Assembly: GCA_003952965.2 (NCBI GenBank)
Contig: CM025851.1
Location: 15,240,099 to 15,304,098, forward strand
Origin: Morella rubra
Lineage: Eukaryota; Streptophyta; Magnoliopsida; Fagales; Myricaceae
DNA length: 64,000 nt
Direction: 5' to 3'
A program made the translations under genes and the position numbers. The notes beneath the pieces are model-generated. The model worked only from the letters and a program-made list of their open reading frames with translations, did no database searches and had not been told where the DNA came from. Every line of letters starts with the position of its first letter. Positions within the stretch are counted from its first letter, which is position 1. Shown in pieces: positions 20,039-31,087 of this stretch.

Positions 20039-21190
20039 TTTTTTTCGGGCAACTAAAATATTATATTAATATTTGAAAATAATAGAGCTAGTATAGAATA
20101 AAAAATAGGCTAGAAGGCCAGCGAAGAAACCTAACAGACCCATAGACACTATAATATGCAGGATCCAAAGATCCAGTTGCCAATCCAGATGCAATTGTTG
20201 GAACCACCAACAGCTACGAGAGTCGTAATACAAACACCATGACCACAAAACAGCCACAAGAGCCGAGACACAATACAATTCCGACGCCAAGGGTTGGGAT
20301 GCAAGATAAATTGGTTGCAAGGACCAGCATACAATACAAACACAAAACTGGCCACAAGAGCCAGTACACAGTACAAACATAAACCGGACACAAGGACTAG
20401 GAGAAACGCGACCACCACTCAAGCGATGACGGCTTTCACTGGAGGAAGGACGATCGGAGCTGCAATCCGACTCCTTTGGGATAATCTTCATGCAATGACT
20501 AGCTGCACAAGGAGGAGGAGGAAAAGGAACAGCTTCGGGCAACACAAAACAACAGCGTCTAGAAGACCCACAAGAGAAAAATGACTAGAACTTTCCACAA
20601 GATGGGAGGAGGCTGCAAGGGCGGCATAAGGCCCGAACAGACCAACCAGGGGAGGTAGGGAGAAAAAATGTCGGTCGTGGCCTCCACGTGCCAGCGAGGA
20701 GAAGACAGACCAAGGGAGAGGAGGCCGTTGGGGATGCTGAACACGGCTAGGCAGGTCAAATCCTCCCAAAAATCGCTCAAAACAGCCAAGATAGTGCCGA
20801 TGTGATCGAACGCGTGAGATTCACACGTGCGCGTAAGGGCTCATGTGCCAACCGGTTGCCGTTGCTCTTGGCCAAATTTGGACGCTGAAGGAGGAGAAGC
20901 GCACCATGGAGGCCGTTCACACTGAAAGACCACCAGAAAGGCCAGGATCTAACCTCCATTGAATCTAAGAAAGAGGCCTAAAAACATATTGGAAAAGCAC
21001 TACAAGGACAAACTCCGACCACTAGAGTCATGGCCAGAGGAGAGGACTAGTCAAAGCTCCTCCATTGATCGGAGAAAATAGAAGGAGGAATTGTTTCAGA
21101 CAAAGGGGATAGGGCTGGGGTTCTAGAGAAAAGAGAGAGTCTCTCTCTAGAACTGTTCGGGATCTTCCTACAATTTTTTATTGTAACAAA
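20039..21190 (-). mobile_element. LINE-like retroposon with poly(A), copy in unit A
   Basis: On the minus strand this reads as a retroposon. It starts near 21190 with CTCTAGAGAGAGACTCTC-rich leader text and ends with ...ATATTTTAGTTGCCCG followed by an A-run (T-run at 20037-20046), the layout of plant L1 3' ends. In between, a minus-strand frame (20066-20545) encodes a Cys/Trp-rich sequence without RT motifs. The same element is at 39245-40400 in unit B, so it inserted before the unit duplicated. It is probably a LINE deleted for ORF2. No target duplication was found. Confidence 0.55.
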
Positions 21191-21982
21191 GGGCTTTTTA
21201 TTTGGTGCACCAACTAGAATTCCCAAAAAAAACGCCTGCTTTTGACTGCAAATATCTGAAATTTAATCCCCAGATTTGACGTGATTTATAATTACTCCTT
21301 AGCCATCTTAACAATATTATAAGTATTTCTGTTAAGAGTTCAAAATAATTATTAGGAAGGGGAATGTTTAAAAGACATTACAAATGGTTGCACGCATGCC
21401 CATGGATCAAAAGCAAATTAATGTACTGTTTTTTTTCTAAGCCAAATTAGAGTACTCGAGTATATACAAATGGTATGCCATTCTGAGACCGACTAGCTAG
21501 CAATAATATTCTCATTCTCAAAGAGCCTTTATTGTTCCCACAATGTGATATTGATATAGTTTATCTTTTCCCTTAACTTCATTATGGAATGTGAATGTGT
21601 GTGAATGTACAAATCCGATATCCGTTACAATCCGATAAAACATCGGTTCGCTTCTCTGTACTTTCTAATCCATTAGACAAGTACCGGATATCCGACGACT
21701 TTGTGCCTTGCGATCGGCATATGTAATTGGATAAACTCAAGTCAAGCACAACCACGTTTGTTTTTTTAGGGGGGGGCAGCGACCGACAATAAAGCTTCAT
21801 TTGTGTTATTGAATACCCACGTTTCGCTTTAGGTTTTTTTTTTTTTTTTAGACAGCCCAGCTTCAACCACGTTATTTCGTGGAAGCTCAGCCGTTTTAAA
21901 ATTTTTTTCCTCCCCCGAATCTCGATCCCTCTATCTCTTGTCTCTCTCTCACACACACCCTTAACTGCCCACCGGTACCGCT
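21191..21982. other. Unit A intergenic, shared with unit B
   Basis: Matches 40540-41369 apart from an extra ~110 bp in B near 40795-40910. ATATCCG words recur here (21616 and 21679). No gene was found. Confidence 0.55.
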
Positions 21983-21990
21983 ATTACTAG

Positions 21991-22829
21991 CAGTGGTGGA
22001 TCTATAATTGAAGACTTAGGGGGAGAGTCATAGAGGAGAAATATTTTGAATGTCAAAAAAAATTTAAAACTACACATCCAAAATGTCAAAAAATTCAATA
22101 TTACCTTCAATACATTTTCCACACAAACTCCAATACCTTTTAAAACATATACCATCAAATCATTCTGCAAGTTTATCACTCAATAATTACACAGAAAATA
22201 ATATAGATGTTTACTCTGGATTGAAATTAGCAACTAAAGGAGGGAAAAAAATTGAGATCGAAAGAGATTTGAAGTTAAAAAGAGATAATAAACTTACATA
22301 AACCGAAACAACGTCAAAAGAAAAGAAAGAAAAAACAAAGTTAAATTTTTTAAAATTTTCATATGTAAAACCATAGAAGAAACTTGGTGAGTTAAGTGAT
22401 TTATTTATGTTAATTTTTTCAAAAGTGAGGCAAAATCAATAAATGTGAAATTGAGAGAAATAAATAACAAAATAGAAACAAAAACCGGTTTTTAGGTCAT
22501 AAAATAAATTGCATCTCTGGTAAAATTTAAATTCCATTAGCATTTGTTGTTATTTTAAAAGATACTTTAATTCGTTTCTTATTTTTGTCATTTTGAAGGG
22601 TATGATTTTTAAAACATTAAATTTGTCTCATTCATTTTAAAGGATAAATAGTATTTAAATTGGTAAAAAAGGGATAGAATTTTTGGCTTTGCTAAAGAAA
22701 TTTTTTTCAAAATATTTGAAGGGTAAAATCATTTTTGAAGGTGTAAAATTGGGATAAGATAATTTAAAAATATTTTTAAAGAAAAAAATTTCAAAATTTT
22801 TGGGCGGGGCAGGAGTGGGTCCGCCCCTG
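21991..22829. mobile_element. hAT-type non-autonomous element with 8-bp target duplication
   Basis: Starts CAGTGGTGGATCTATAATTG and ends ...GGGTCCGCCCCTG, with ATTACTAG duplicated at 21983-21990 and 22830-22837. The counterpart in unit B (41378-42220) has the identical ATTACTAG on both sides, so one ancestral insertion was carried along by the duplication. It is AT-rich and non-coding. Confidence 0.9.
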
Positions 22830-22837
22830 ATTACTAG

Positions 22838-23299
22838 TACCGGTAGGCACTAGTGTTGGTATCCATTCAGAAGACACAGGCATGAGCGGTGGATACCCAT
22901 TTAGGCATTTCCTTCTCTACATTCTTTTCTTCTTTTCAAGTTTTAAGTGCTTTATTTTATGTTTAATAATATCCCTATTACAGTTAAGTTATTGGTGAAG
23001 ATCCCTTTAACTTCGGCAACTACATCCCTCTCTGCCTAAGTACGGAGCATTATATCAAAATTAACAACATGAAAGTCTACTCTAAGTACCGAAATTTCAT
23101 GCAGATTTCTTTTACATACGAGTCCATAGCATCGGTCTTGAAATCAAAATTTAGAAAGCATGAGTCTGAAAAGCAAACTCATTAAAAATAAAAGTATATT
23201 ACTAACATTACTTTTCTTTTTCTTTTAGTTTTTCATTGACATTGTGTTTTGAGAAAATCAAAACACGTATTAATGAATGTTTTGTAGGCTGTCTTAGGG
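22838..23299. other. Unit A intergenic, shared with unit B
   Basis: Matches 42229-42780 apart from a ~130-bp extra segment in B (42255-42385). No gene was found. Confidence 0.55.
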
Positions 23300-24056
23300 C
23301 AGTGGCAGATGTAGGAGGAGGGGCAGCCTCAGTTGGCTAAAGTAAAACGTTTGAATTTTTTTTTAATAGGCATATTAAAAGAATATCTAATATTATTTAA
23401 ATACTCAAAAATTAATTTAATTTAATAATTTATGTGCAGTTTTGCAGTATAAACTTACCATTGCTATGTTTAATTTTTTTACTTATCATGCACTTAACAA
23501 ACAAACAAAATTTCTTTAAAAGGACTTAACCTAATAAACTATTTGCTAAACTACATGAGAAAGTACTTATTTTTTTGTTCAGTAAAAAAAAAAAAAAAAA
23601 ACCTCTCTCGCATTTTTATCCCTATTATTTCTTGATGTTTCTCGACTCTTATCTTTGATCAATTGAGATTATTCTAAACTTTATACTGTATATTCTATGT
23701 TTTTTTGTTGTGTTTAGCGTAGTTTTCATTATTCGATGAAAATACCTAAAAAAGAAATAGCATCTCTTGATAAGTTTGTTATTAATCAACAAAATATGAA
23801 AGTTCACTAAAGGATTAATAAATGATAAGAATAGAATTCTAATACAACATTGAATACAACAAATTAAAATGAGACTGAGTCTATTAGCAAAGTAGGTTCA
23901 AGTCAAACTTTTGGCTTTCTACAGGCTTCAGGGAAGTCAACTCTATAGTTGTCAGGTCATGATAGAGTCGATCTAATCTGGTATTTTTAGTTCTTAATTT
24001 TATATTTTTTTAAGTTTTTACATTATGTTTTTCATTGATTCCTAATTCAGTCACTA
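23300..24056. mobile_element. hAT deletion derivative 1
   Basis: Begins CAGTGGCAGATGTAGG, close to the left end of the hAT at 58770 (CAGTGGCGAATGTAGG). It ends CCTAATTCAGTCACTA, which aligns at 10 of 16 positions with that element's right end CCTGGATCCGCCACTG. The tail (GTATTTTTAGTTCTTAATTTT) also resembles 62840-62880. The flanks CTTAGGG (23293-23299) and CTTGAGGT (24057-24064) are near-copies. Unit B has a single uninterrupted CTTGAGGG at 42778-42785. No transposase remains. Confidence 0.8.
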
Positions 24057-24220
24057 CTTGAGGTGTCCTTACGTGGGTAATAGTGCCAACATGATCACCA
24101 CGTCAGAATAAATAACCCGAAAGTCGTCGCAGATTGTATAATATCCGACGACCTTTTTATTTTGCAGTTTGCGCTTTGGAATAGAATAGCGCTACAGGAA
24201 GGATACCCAGCTGTTAGGAG
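24057..24220. repeat. Dispersed module R2, unit A internal copy
   Basis: Matches 25210-25363: GTGGGTAATAGTGCCAAC, AATATCCGACGACC, TTTTTATTTTGCAGTTTG. With the hAT derivative on either side it marks a tandem duplication of about 1.1 kb. Confidence 0.75.
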
Positions 24221-25209
24221 CAGGAGATGTAGGAGAAGGAGGGTTGTCTCCTCTTTATGTTTTTAAAAGTTTGAATTTTTTTTAATAGGCATCATTAAAA
24301 GAATATCTAATATTATTCAAATATCAAAAATTAATTTAATTTAATAATTTATGTACAGTTTTGCAGTATAAACTTACCATTGCTATGTTTAATTTTTTTT
24401 ACTTATCATGCACTAACAAACAAACAAAATTTATTTAAAAGGGCATAACCTAATAAACTATTTGCTAAATTACGTGAGAAAGTACTTATTTTTTTGTTCA
24501 GTAAAAAAAAAATCAGAAAAAACCTCTCTCGTTTATTCCATTTTTATCCCTATTATTTCTTGATGTTTCTCGACTCTTATCTTTGATCAATTGAGATCAT
24601 TCTAAACTTTGTACTGTAGCGTTCTTCGTGTTATTCTATGTTTTTTTGTTGTATTTAGTGTAGTTTTCATTATTCTGTTTATAATAATTTGATATGTCAA
24701 ATATGAAAATACGAATTTAGATATAAAAAACTAAAAAAGAAATAAGAAATCAAAAGTAATTCAAAAAAGGATCTCTTGATAAGTTTGTTATTAATCAAAA
24801 AAATATGACTTCAAGTTCACTAAAGGATTAATAAATGATAAGTCTTCCACTTTTCATAGAATTCTAATACAACATTAAATATAACAAATTAAAATGAGAC
24901 TAACAACGTCTATACTCATGACAATCCTCAAATTTTCCCTCTTCTATCTTTTCTATTGGCAAAGTAGGTTTAAGTCAAACTTTTGACTTTCTACAAGCTG
25001 AGCTCAAGGATTGCAATTAGCCGCTTACTCTATAGTTATTAGGTTATTCTTGACAGATTCGATCGGGTGTTAATAATCTAGTATTTTTAGTTCTTAATTT
25101 TCAATATTTTATCTCTAAGACATTTTTTTTGCATTATGTAATAATTTTTTTTTTATCATTTTTTCTAAAATATTGACCTCTTTCAAATTCATTCCTAATT
25201 CAGTCACTA
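24221..25209. mobile_element. hAT deletion derivative 2 (tandem copy)
   Basis: Homologous to 23300-24056 throughout, for example TTTTGCAGTATAAACTTACC and TTGATGTTTCTCGACTC. It ends with the same AATTCAGTCACTA. It is longer than copy 1 because copy 1 lost internal segments. The left end is rearranged (CAGGAGATGTAGGAG), which fits a duplication junction better than a second transposition. Confidence 0.75.
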
Positions 25210-25560
25210 CTTGAGGGGTCCTTATGTGGGTAATAGTGCCAACATGATCACCACGTACTAGAATAAATAACCCGAAAGTCGTTGCAAATTGTATAATATC
25301 CGACGACCTTTTTATTTTGCAGTTTGCGCTTTGGAATAAAATAGCGCTACAGGAAGGATACTCGGCCGAAGTTCGTAACTATTTATCCGACGACCTATGG
25401 TTGGACTCTTCCCAAAAACATAATAATAATACTAATTTGGACTCGTTGCGCATCCGTCGGCCGTACGTCTTTTTGCCTTTCTGGAAGAGTGACGCTATAT
25501 GCAGGGACCTATGGCGTACGTCTTTATCTAGAAGGAGGGATATGCTTACATATAGTTTTA
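25210..25560. repeat. Dispersed module R2, right edge of unit A
   Basis: Contains TATCCGACGACC twice and the block CGTCTTTTTGCC-TTCTGGAAGAGTGACG (25468-25495), which is an inverted copy of 17985-18015 at the left edge of the unit. An open frame crosses it (25317-25676) but has no recognisable domain. Confidence 0.65.
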
Positions 25561-25895
25561 TAATTTTCTTTCTAATTACTTGTCATATATGCCCTCGTTT
25601 CGTCTGCTCCCTATCAAATTATTTTTTTTATTATAATATTTATTTAAATTTTTTATTTTTTTATTTTTTTCATTAATTTTCATAAAATATTTTTACTTTT
25701 TTACCAATTTTTATGTCTTAAAATTTTAACCACTTTAAAATTTTAGCACTCAAACACCGCTCACTCACTGATAACATCACTTCTAAAATCGGCTATTACA
25801 TAATCATTGCGAAAGTATAAATAAACAAACTAACTTTCAGAGATAACATGCATGCAATTGTGGATGATATACTGTTAGGGATAATAATTGGCACT
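25561..25895. other. AT-rich intergenic DNA
   Basis: No gene was seen. Positions 25856-25890 resemble, in reverse orientation, the end of the hAT relic at 28875-28910 (GGATGATATACTGTTAGGG). Confidence 0.5.
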
Positions 25896-26155
25896 AACAG
25901 CTCTTTTGTCTCGAATAACATTGAGGAGACAGCTTGCTATGATAATGATAGAACAATGGAAGGTTTTGTACTTGTGTTAAAAATAAAGTCCCACATTATT
26001 AAAGTAATATAGACAATTGAAACTAATGACTTATAAATAAAACCTTAATGTAACCTTTTGAATATAAGTGACCTTTCAACAGTGGAAGTAAGTCTATGAC
26101 CGAACTACTTAAATATTTTATCTCACTTATCAGTTTAAATTTTTTATTTCTTATA

Positions 26156-26167
26156 TGGTATCAGAGC
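26156..26167 (+). other. tRNA-iMet primer-binding site of the TRIM
   Basis: TGGTATCAGAGC directly follows the left terminal repeat. This is the standard minus-strand priming site of plant Copia, TRIM and Cassandra-type elements. Confidence 0.9.
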
Positions 26168-26470
26168 GGCACGATCCCTCGACTATCCGGCAGAGTCCTG
26201 TAACAATCCGGCAGAGCCTGGCAACTATCCGGCAGAGTTCGGTAACCGTCCGGCAGAGCCCAGCAACCATCCGGTAGAGTCCAGCAACCGTCAGAGCTAG
26301 AGACCACCGGTCCGCGACCATATGGCAGAGCCCGACAATCACCCGACAGAGCCGGCGACCACTGGCGACGATCTTAAAGTCCGGCAACCGTCCGGCAGAG
26401 CCCGGCGACCATCCAGCAAAGCCTAACAACCATTCGGCAGAAACCAGCGACCATCCAGCGAATCTCCAGC
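26165..26470 (+). repeat. ~21-bp tandem repeat inside the TRIM
   Basis: The unit is close to CCGGCAGAGCCCGGCAACCAT and is repeated about a dozen times with drift. It fills almost the whole internal region. The reverse strand gives an open Cys/Arg/Val-rich frame purely from the repeat. Confidence 0.85.
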
Positions 26471-27241
26471 AACTTTATTTTCTCTATTTTGTAATTCCAA
26501 ACTCAAGGTGGGTCCACCTTGAGTTTGCAGGGGAGTGTTGAAAATGTAAAGTCCACATTGCTAAAGCAATGTAGACAATTGAAACTAATGGCTTATAAAT
26601 AAAGCCTCAATATAACTTTTTGAACATAAATAAAAAAATCGAATATCCAATTAAACTTTCTAACAATAAAAATAAGTCAATAATCAAACCACTTAATATC
26701 TTGTCTCACTTATCTGTTTAAATTTTTTATTTCTTACAACATGCATGCTTGGAACACCATCTCGAGGTAGGGCAAGGCATAGCTGGGAAAGCACTTCAAT
26801 CAAATCATCCCTTCTTTTTCCCCGATGTGAAGACTTATGACATAAGTGAGTCCATCATGCGCGCAAATTTGGGCTGAATGCAGCAGTCTCAATCAGGCTA
26901 AGAAGCACGTACACTGGTGACGATGATTATATATTAGAGTTCTTTCTCCCTCTCAATATGAAGGGTAGCTTGGAACAGCAACTCTTGTTAAACAACCTCT
27001 CGGGTACTATGCAGAGAATATGTAAGAGCTTGCGGACAGTTTCCGAGGCAGAATTATTTGGCAGTGAAGTCTCTAAAGTTGGATTTCAGGAGGATTAACC
27101 CAGAACTTCATGCCAATGACTATGCCTAGGAGAAACTCTCAGTCGTTATCAGATAGTGATGTGAATTCAACTGAGAAGATGCCGCAGAAAGTATCAGATA
27201 CAAGGAATGATGGAATTGAAGCAGATAGTCCTCATGAACAA

Positions 27242-28199
27242 GTACTGTTCTTAAGCAGATCCTCCTTTTTTTTTTTTTTTTGTTGTTGTTTACTTTCTGT
27301 GAGAATGAAAAGAGCATGCTTTGGTTTTGGAATCTCAATAAATATTTTACCAAAACAAACTTTGAACAGGAGAGAACAAGGTGAGTAGCTAGAATTTGTG
27401 GTGAGTACTAGAATGACTGATTTTCTTTTCACCTGATGCATTTCATTGTATTGTGTGGAACATGATGAAAACAAAGTATATTGATTACTCTATAATGTTG
27501 TGGTACCTTGGGCAAAGGTTCATTTAGCAAAGTATGTGGAATGTTCAATGGTCACTTACACAATTAAAACCTAAAATGTGTTGAGGTAAGATGGGATAAA
27601 ATCCATTGAAGTGATGCCCGGGTACGTTATTCATAATGCAGTTCACTTTTAGTTGATCCTATTATCTCCACTCAATTTATCTGGAATACGTATTCTTAAC
27701 TTTTGAAAAAATCTCAAGGTATCCCTACAGTCAAAATGAATTTTTTTTTTCTCCTCAAAATGAATGTTATTTTTCCTGTTATATTGCATTTTTATTTTTC
27801 TTATTTTTTACCATATATTTTTATGTTTAATTTTATACTCAACAATATTTTTTATATTATATTTATGTTTGTTTAATCTCTTTCTTTTGATTTGCTCATT
27901 GGAATTTGGAGCAATCCTTACATAAAGACTATTCTATCCAAGTTTCTGGTGTGTATTTCGTAACTTCTCCATTTGCGCTATAGAAGAACAAATATAAGTG
28001 TGGAAGATGCTGAAAATGTCCGCAGACATGCATATACACCGACAGATGTGAATTATTTTGGTTTTGGTGATTATTTTTGCTAATGCGCTTTGACCTTATC
28101 ATGTTGCATATACTTGGGACTAAAACGCAAAATAACTTCTTGCAGTAATATTTCGACGTTTTCTTTGTGCATGATTTTTAAGAGATTGTAAGATTAAAT
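27242..28199. other. Intergenic or former intron, no gene
   Basis: Starts with a T-run tract after the presumed NLP donor site, then AT-rich DNA. Direct repeats of AAGAGATTGTAAGATTAAATT at 28180 and 28260 lie just past its end. Nothing further was recognised. Confidence 0.45.
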
Positions 28200-28760
28200 T
28201 CTTAACAGTTTTCTTTGAAATTGGCGGGTTGAACTTGCTGAAAAGTATGCATATTCTATAAGAGATTGTAAGATTAAATTCTTAACAGTTCTATCTCTGT
28301 TCTAGCTAGGAATAAGAAACTTTGCCAATTTGCACATATATATACATATATGGTTTATTTTGGCTAAGAGAATCAATTACATCATACTTACTCTTAAAGC
28401 ATGACAATCAGCATTTTTCTATATAACTATTTTGGGGAAAAAAGTGATTTTGCGTTTCTAAGCTACCAAATCAATCTCAAACATAAAATGGGTCCTAACT
28501 AGTTACTACTTTTAACACATTAAATCCTCAAACTTTTAAAATATATCAATTTACACTCTACAATAAAATCCGACCCTCAATTTTGACCAATGCTTGTAAT
28601 ACCTTAGTCAAACTGTCAATTGTTGTCGAAATTAGAAAATGGGCTTGAAAAATAGTTCTGGCTTTTGAACGCCCTTCAACTTTTACAAAATCAACCACGC
28701 GGGCCCACAGGCTATTAGTTTTTTCTTGGGGCCGCCCAAATATAAGAAAGATAGCTTCTC
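28200..28760. repeat. Duplicated segment S, copy 1
   Basis: Matches 53250-53870: GGGTTGAACTTGCTGAAAAG, CTAGCTAG-AATAAGAAA, ACAAAATCAACCACGCGGGC and TTGGGGCCGCCCAAA are shared. No gene was found. Confidence 0.8.
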
Positions 28761-28916
28761 CCTGGGTCGTATGACAAAATGTAAGGACATTATAGAAATT
28801 CAAGAGTTAGCTTTTTTGGGGCACGTTATATGTAATATATTTGCTTATGAGTCGGTTGCTAAATGAGACGGTGCCAAATAGTTATCCCTAACAGTATATA
28901 TCATCCACAATCAAAT

Positions 28917-29836
28917 TCAATTCAGTATATGAGCACAACATCTCATATGAATGAATTCATATCCACAAACAATCTTTCCCAGAACAACTGGGGTTGCTAA
29001 CAACTTCCTCCGCTTCAATTGTTCAACGGCACTATCATTTGCTGAAGCGTTATCCATTGTTATTGTGAGAATTTTATCAATGCCCCACTCCACTATACAC
29101 TCGTTAAGCTCTCTTGCAATTGTCGCTCCTTTATGATCTGACACGTGACGAAATGACAAGATTCTCATTTGTAGTTTCCAATCAAAATCAACAAAGTGAG
29201 CAGTAACACACATATAATTCATATTCTAAATAGATGTCCAAGTATCAGTAGTGAAGCAACACCTGAAACTATTGTTTCTCATGCAAGCTTTCAATGCAGT
29301 CCTTTCCTCCAAATATAACCCCATGCAATCTCTCGCAATAGTGGAACGGGACGGCATCTTAAACCGAGGCTCAAGATCATAAATCAACTCTACAAACCCA
29401 TCATTCTCTACAATTCTAAATGGGCACTCATTTAAGATAATCATCCTAGCGATCTTTCGCCTAATCCTCTTCTCATCAAACCTAACAACCCCCAAATCAC
29501 CAACTGTATTGGACTTCGCACTTTTAATGTCATGACTCAAGAAAATTGCCTTATATTGAGTTTTTCCTTTTATACATTATAATGAATTCAAGTGTTGCTT
29601 CAGTCCCGAAGTCCCATTACGTCTATATCAATAGTGGTAATTACACTTACATTGAGACCGATCCTGATCAACAATAATCTCGTGTTTCCATACATCTGAT
29701 GGATTAGCAATCTCTTAGGAAGAGGAGGATGACCACTTAGTAGTTGCTACGCCAGCAGGGCTTGAGGTATACCATAAGCTCTATCGTAAGGCTCTATGAT
29801 GTGATGTAGATCCCAATCCATGTCAAATCTGAGAAC
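28917..29836 (-). pseudogene. BED-finger hAT transposase fragment, copy i
   Basis: On the minus strand the order is a degraded N-terminal part (from about 29836), then SHDIKSAKSNTVGDLG, RRKIARMIILNECPF, the conserved CFTTDTWTS (29226-29540 frame), HFVDFDWKLQMRILSFRHV, TMDNASANDSAVEQL and RCCAHILN (28917-29222). TTD-W and the D of TMDNASAND are the expected acidic sites of hAT transposases (Ac/RICESLEEPER type). One frameshift lies near 29225. Everything after HILN, including the dimerisation domain, is missing, so it cannot transpose. Confidence 0.87.
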
Positions 29837-29844
29837 TCCAAAAT

Positions 29845-30064
29845 ACGTAATTACACTTACATTGAGACCGATCCTGATCAACAACCCCTAATCTCGTGTA
29901 GTGATTCCATACATCTGATGGATTAGCAATTCTCTTTCTCTTAGGAAGAGGAGGATGACCACTAGCAGTAGTAGTTCCCGCACCCTTAGCTTGGGGCCGT
30001 ACATGCTCGATGTGCCATGCAGGGCATTGAGGTCCCATTTGTGGCATAATGGTATAGTGAAGAG
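29845..30064 (-). pseudogene. hAT transposase N-terminal fragment, copy ii
   Basis: A partial extra copy of the N-terminal/BED segment (PPLPKRKRIANPSDVWNHYT, CKCNY) wedged between copies i and iii. A similar degraded block lies at 29640-29820. The PSDVWNHYTR...C-x-C text is the BED zinc-finger start. Confidence 0.8.
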
Positions 30065-31087
30065 TTAGGCAGCTCATGTCCACAAACAATCTTTCCCAGA
30101 ACAACTGGGGTTGCTGACAAGCTTCAATTGTTCAACGGCACTATCATTTGCTGAAGCGTTATCCATTGTTATTGTGAGAATTTTATCAATGCCCCACTCC
30201 ACATACACTCCTCAAGCTCTCTTGCAATTGTCGCTCCTTTATGATTGACACGTGACGAAATGACAAGATTCTCATTTGTAGTTTCCAATCAAAATCAACA
30301 AAGTGAGCAGTAACACACATATAATTCATATTCTGAAAGATGTCCAAGTATCAGTAGTGAAGCAACACCTGAAACTATTGTTTCTCATGCAAGCTTTCAA
30401 TGAGTCCTTTCCTCCAAATATAACCCCATGTAATCTCTCGCAATAGTGGAACGGGACAACATCTTAAACCGAGGCTCAAGATCATAAATCAACTCTATAA
30501 ACCCATCCTTCTCTACAATTCTAAATGGGCACTCATTTAAGATAATCATCCTAGCGATCTTTCGCCTAATCCTCTTCTCATCAAACCTAACAACCCCCAA
30601 ATCACCAACTGTATTGGACTTCGCACTTTTAATGTCATGACTCAAGAAAGATTGCCTTATATCGGCTTGAGAGTTTTTCCTTTTATACATTATACATGAA
30701 TTCAAGTGTTGCTTCAGTCCCGAAGTCCCATTACGTCTATGATGACACCCAAATAGTGAACCACAGTAATTACACTTACATTGAGCCGATCCTGATCAAC
30801 AACTAATCTCGTGTAGTGATTCCATACATCTGATGGATTAGCAATTCTCTTTCTCTTAGGAAGAGGAGGATGACCACTAGCAGTAGTAGTTCCCGCACCC
30901 TTTATTGTGGATGGGGTTGGTGCTGATGTGCCAGCAGGGCTTGAGGTCCAAGTTGTGACATTGGTATAGGGCTTATAGGCAGCTCTATTGGTCCCGACGT
31001 ACCTCTAGGGCTAGGAGCAGGAGATGTGTTCGGTGTGCTCCCCGATGTAGAGAGCGGTGTAGATCCTGCAATATCCTCCATGTTCAT
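30065..31087 (-). pseudogene. hAT transposase N-terminal half, copy iii
   Basis: Read on the minus strand from the ATG at 31087: MNMEDIAGSTPLSTSG, a Ser/Pro/Gln-rich leader, a BED-finger region (ANPSDVWNHYTR), then MYKRKNSQADIRQSFLSHD, AKSNTVGDLGVVRFDEKRIR, and again FTTDTWTS-like text near 30325. It ends around 30125 at NDSAVEQL-type sequence. Small deletions cause frameshifts at about 30400 and 30250. It repeats copy i at an offset of about 1.11 kb, so a local tandem duplication split the gene. The 5' leader upstream (31090-32430) is AT-rich and probably belonged to the same element. Confidence 0.85.

Larger units (their letters stand above)
25975..26738 (+). mobile_element. TRIM (miniature LTR retrotransposon)
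   Basis: Two similar terminal repeats, TGTTAAAAAT...CTTATA (25975-26155) and TGTTGAAAAT...CTTACA (26536-26738), flank about 380 bp of non-coding DNA. A primer-binding site TGGTATCAGAGC (26156-26167), complementary to the 3' end of initiator-Met tRNA, abuts the left repeat. A short polypurine CAGGGGAG precedes the right one. Flanks ACTTG (25970-25974) and ACATG (26739-26743) form a 5-bp target duplication with one change. The element has no gag or pol and must use another element's proteins. Confidence 0.92.
25896..27241 (+). pseudogene. NIN-like protein (NLP) gene fragment, split by a TRIM
   Basis: The plus strand encodes part of the N-terminal conserved (GAF-like) region of an NLP, the plant RWP-RK transcription factors of nitrate signalling. 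Before the TRIM it reads NIEETACYDNDRTMEGFV. After the TRIM it reads HACLEHHLEVGQGIAGKAL, NHPFFFPDVKTYDISE, then RLRSTYTGDDDYILEFFLP, QQLLLNNLSGTMQRICKSLR and NSQSLSDSDVNSTEKMPQ. The wording fits the NLP8/9 branch best. Lesions are the TRIM inside the GFV|HACL codons, a deletion of about 10 nt near 26850 that shifts frame between ISE and VHHARK, and a stop near 27098. A plausible donor site (CAA|GTACTG) ends the match at 27241. The RWP-RK and PB1 domains are absent, so it cannot act as a transcription factor. Confidence 0.88.

Noticed and set aside
20066..20545. 159-codon minus-strand Cys/Trp-rich frame, with a counterpart in unit B
   Set aside because: The copy in B has different frame breaks, and the sequence lies inside a poly(A)-ended retroposon; no sign of coding constraint.
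26151..26429. 92-codon minus-strand frame rich in Cys, Arg and Val
   Set aside because: It is the reverse reading of the TRIM's 21-bp tandem repeat.
25896..26738. NLP fragment as TRIM cargo (transduced gene piece)
   Set aside because: NLP text lies outside both terminal repeats, on either side of the element, so the TRIM inserted into it rather than carrying it.
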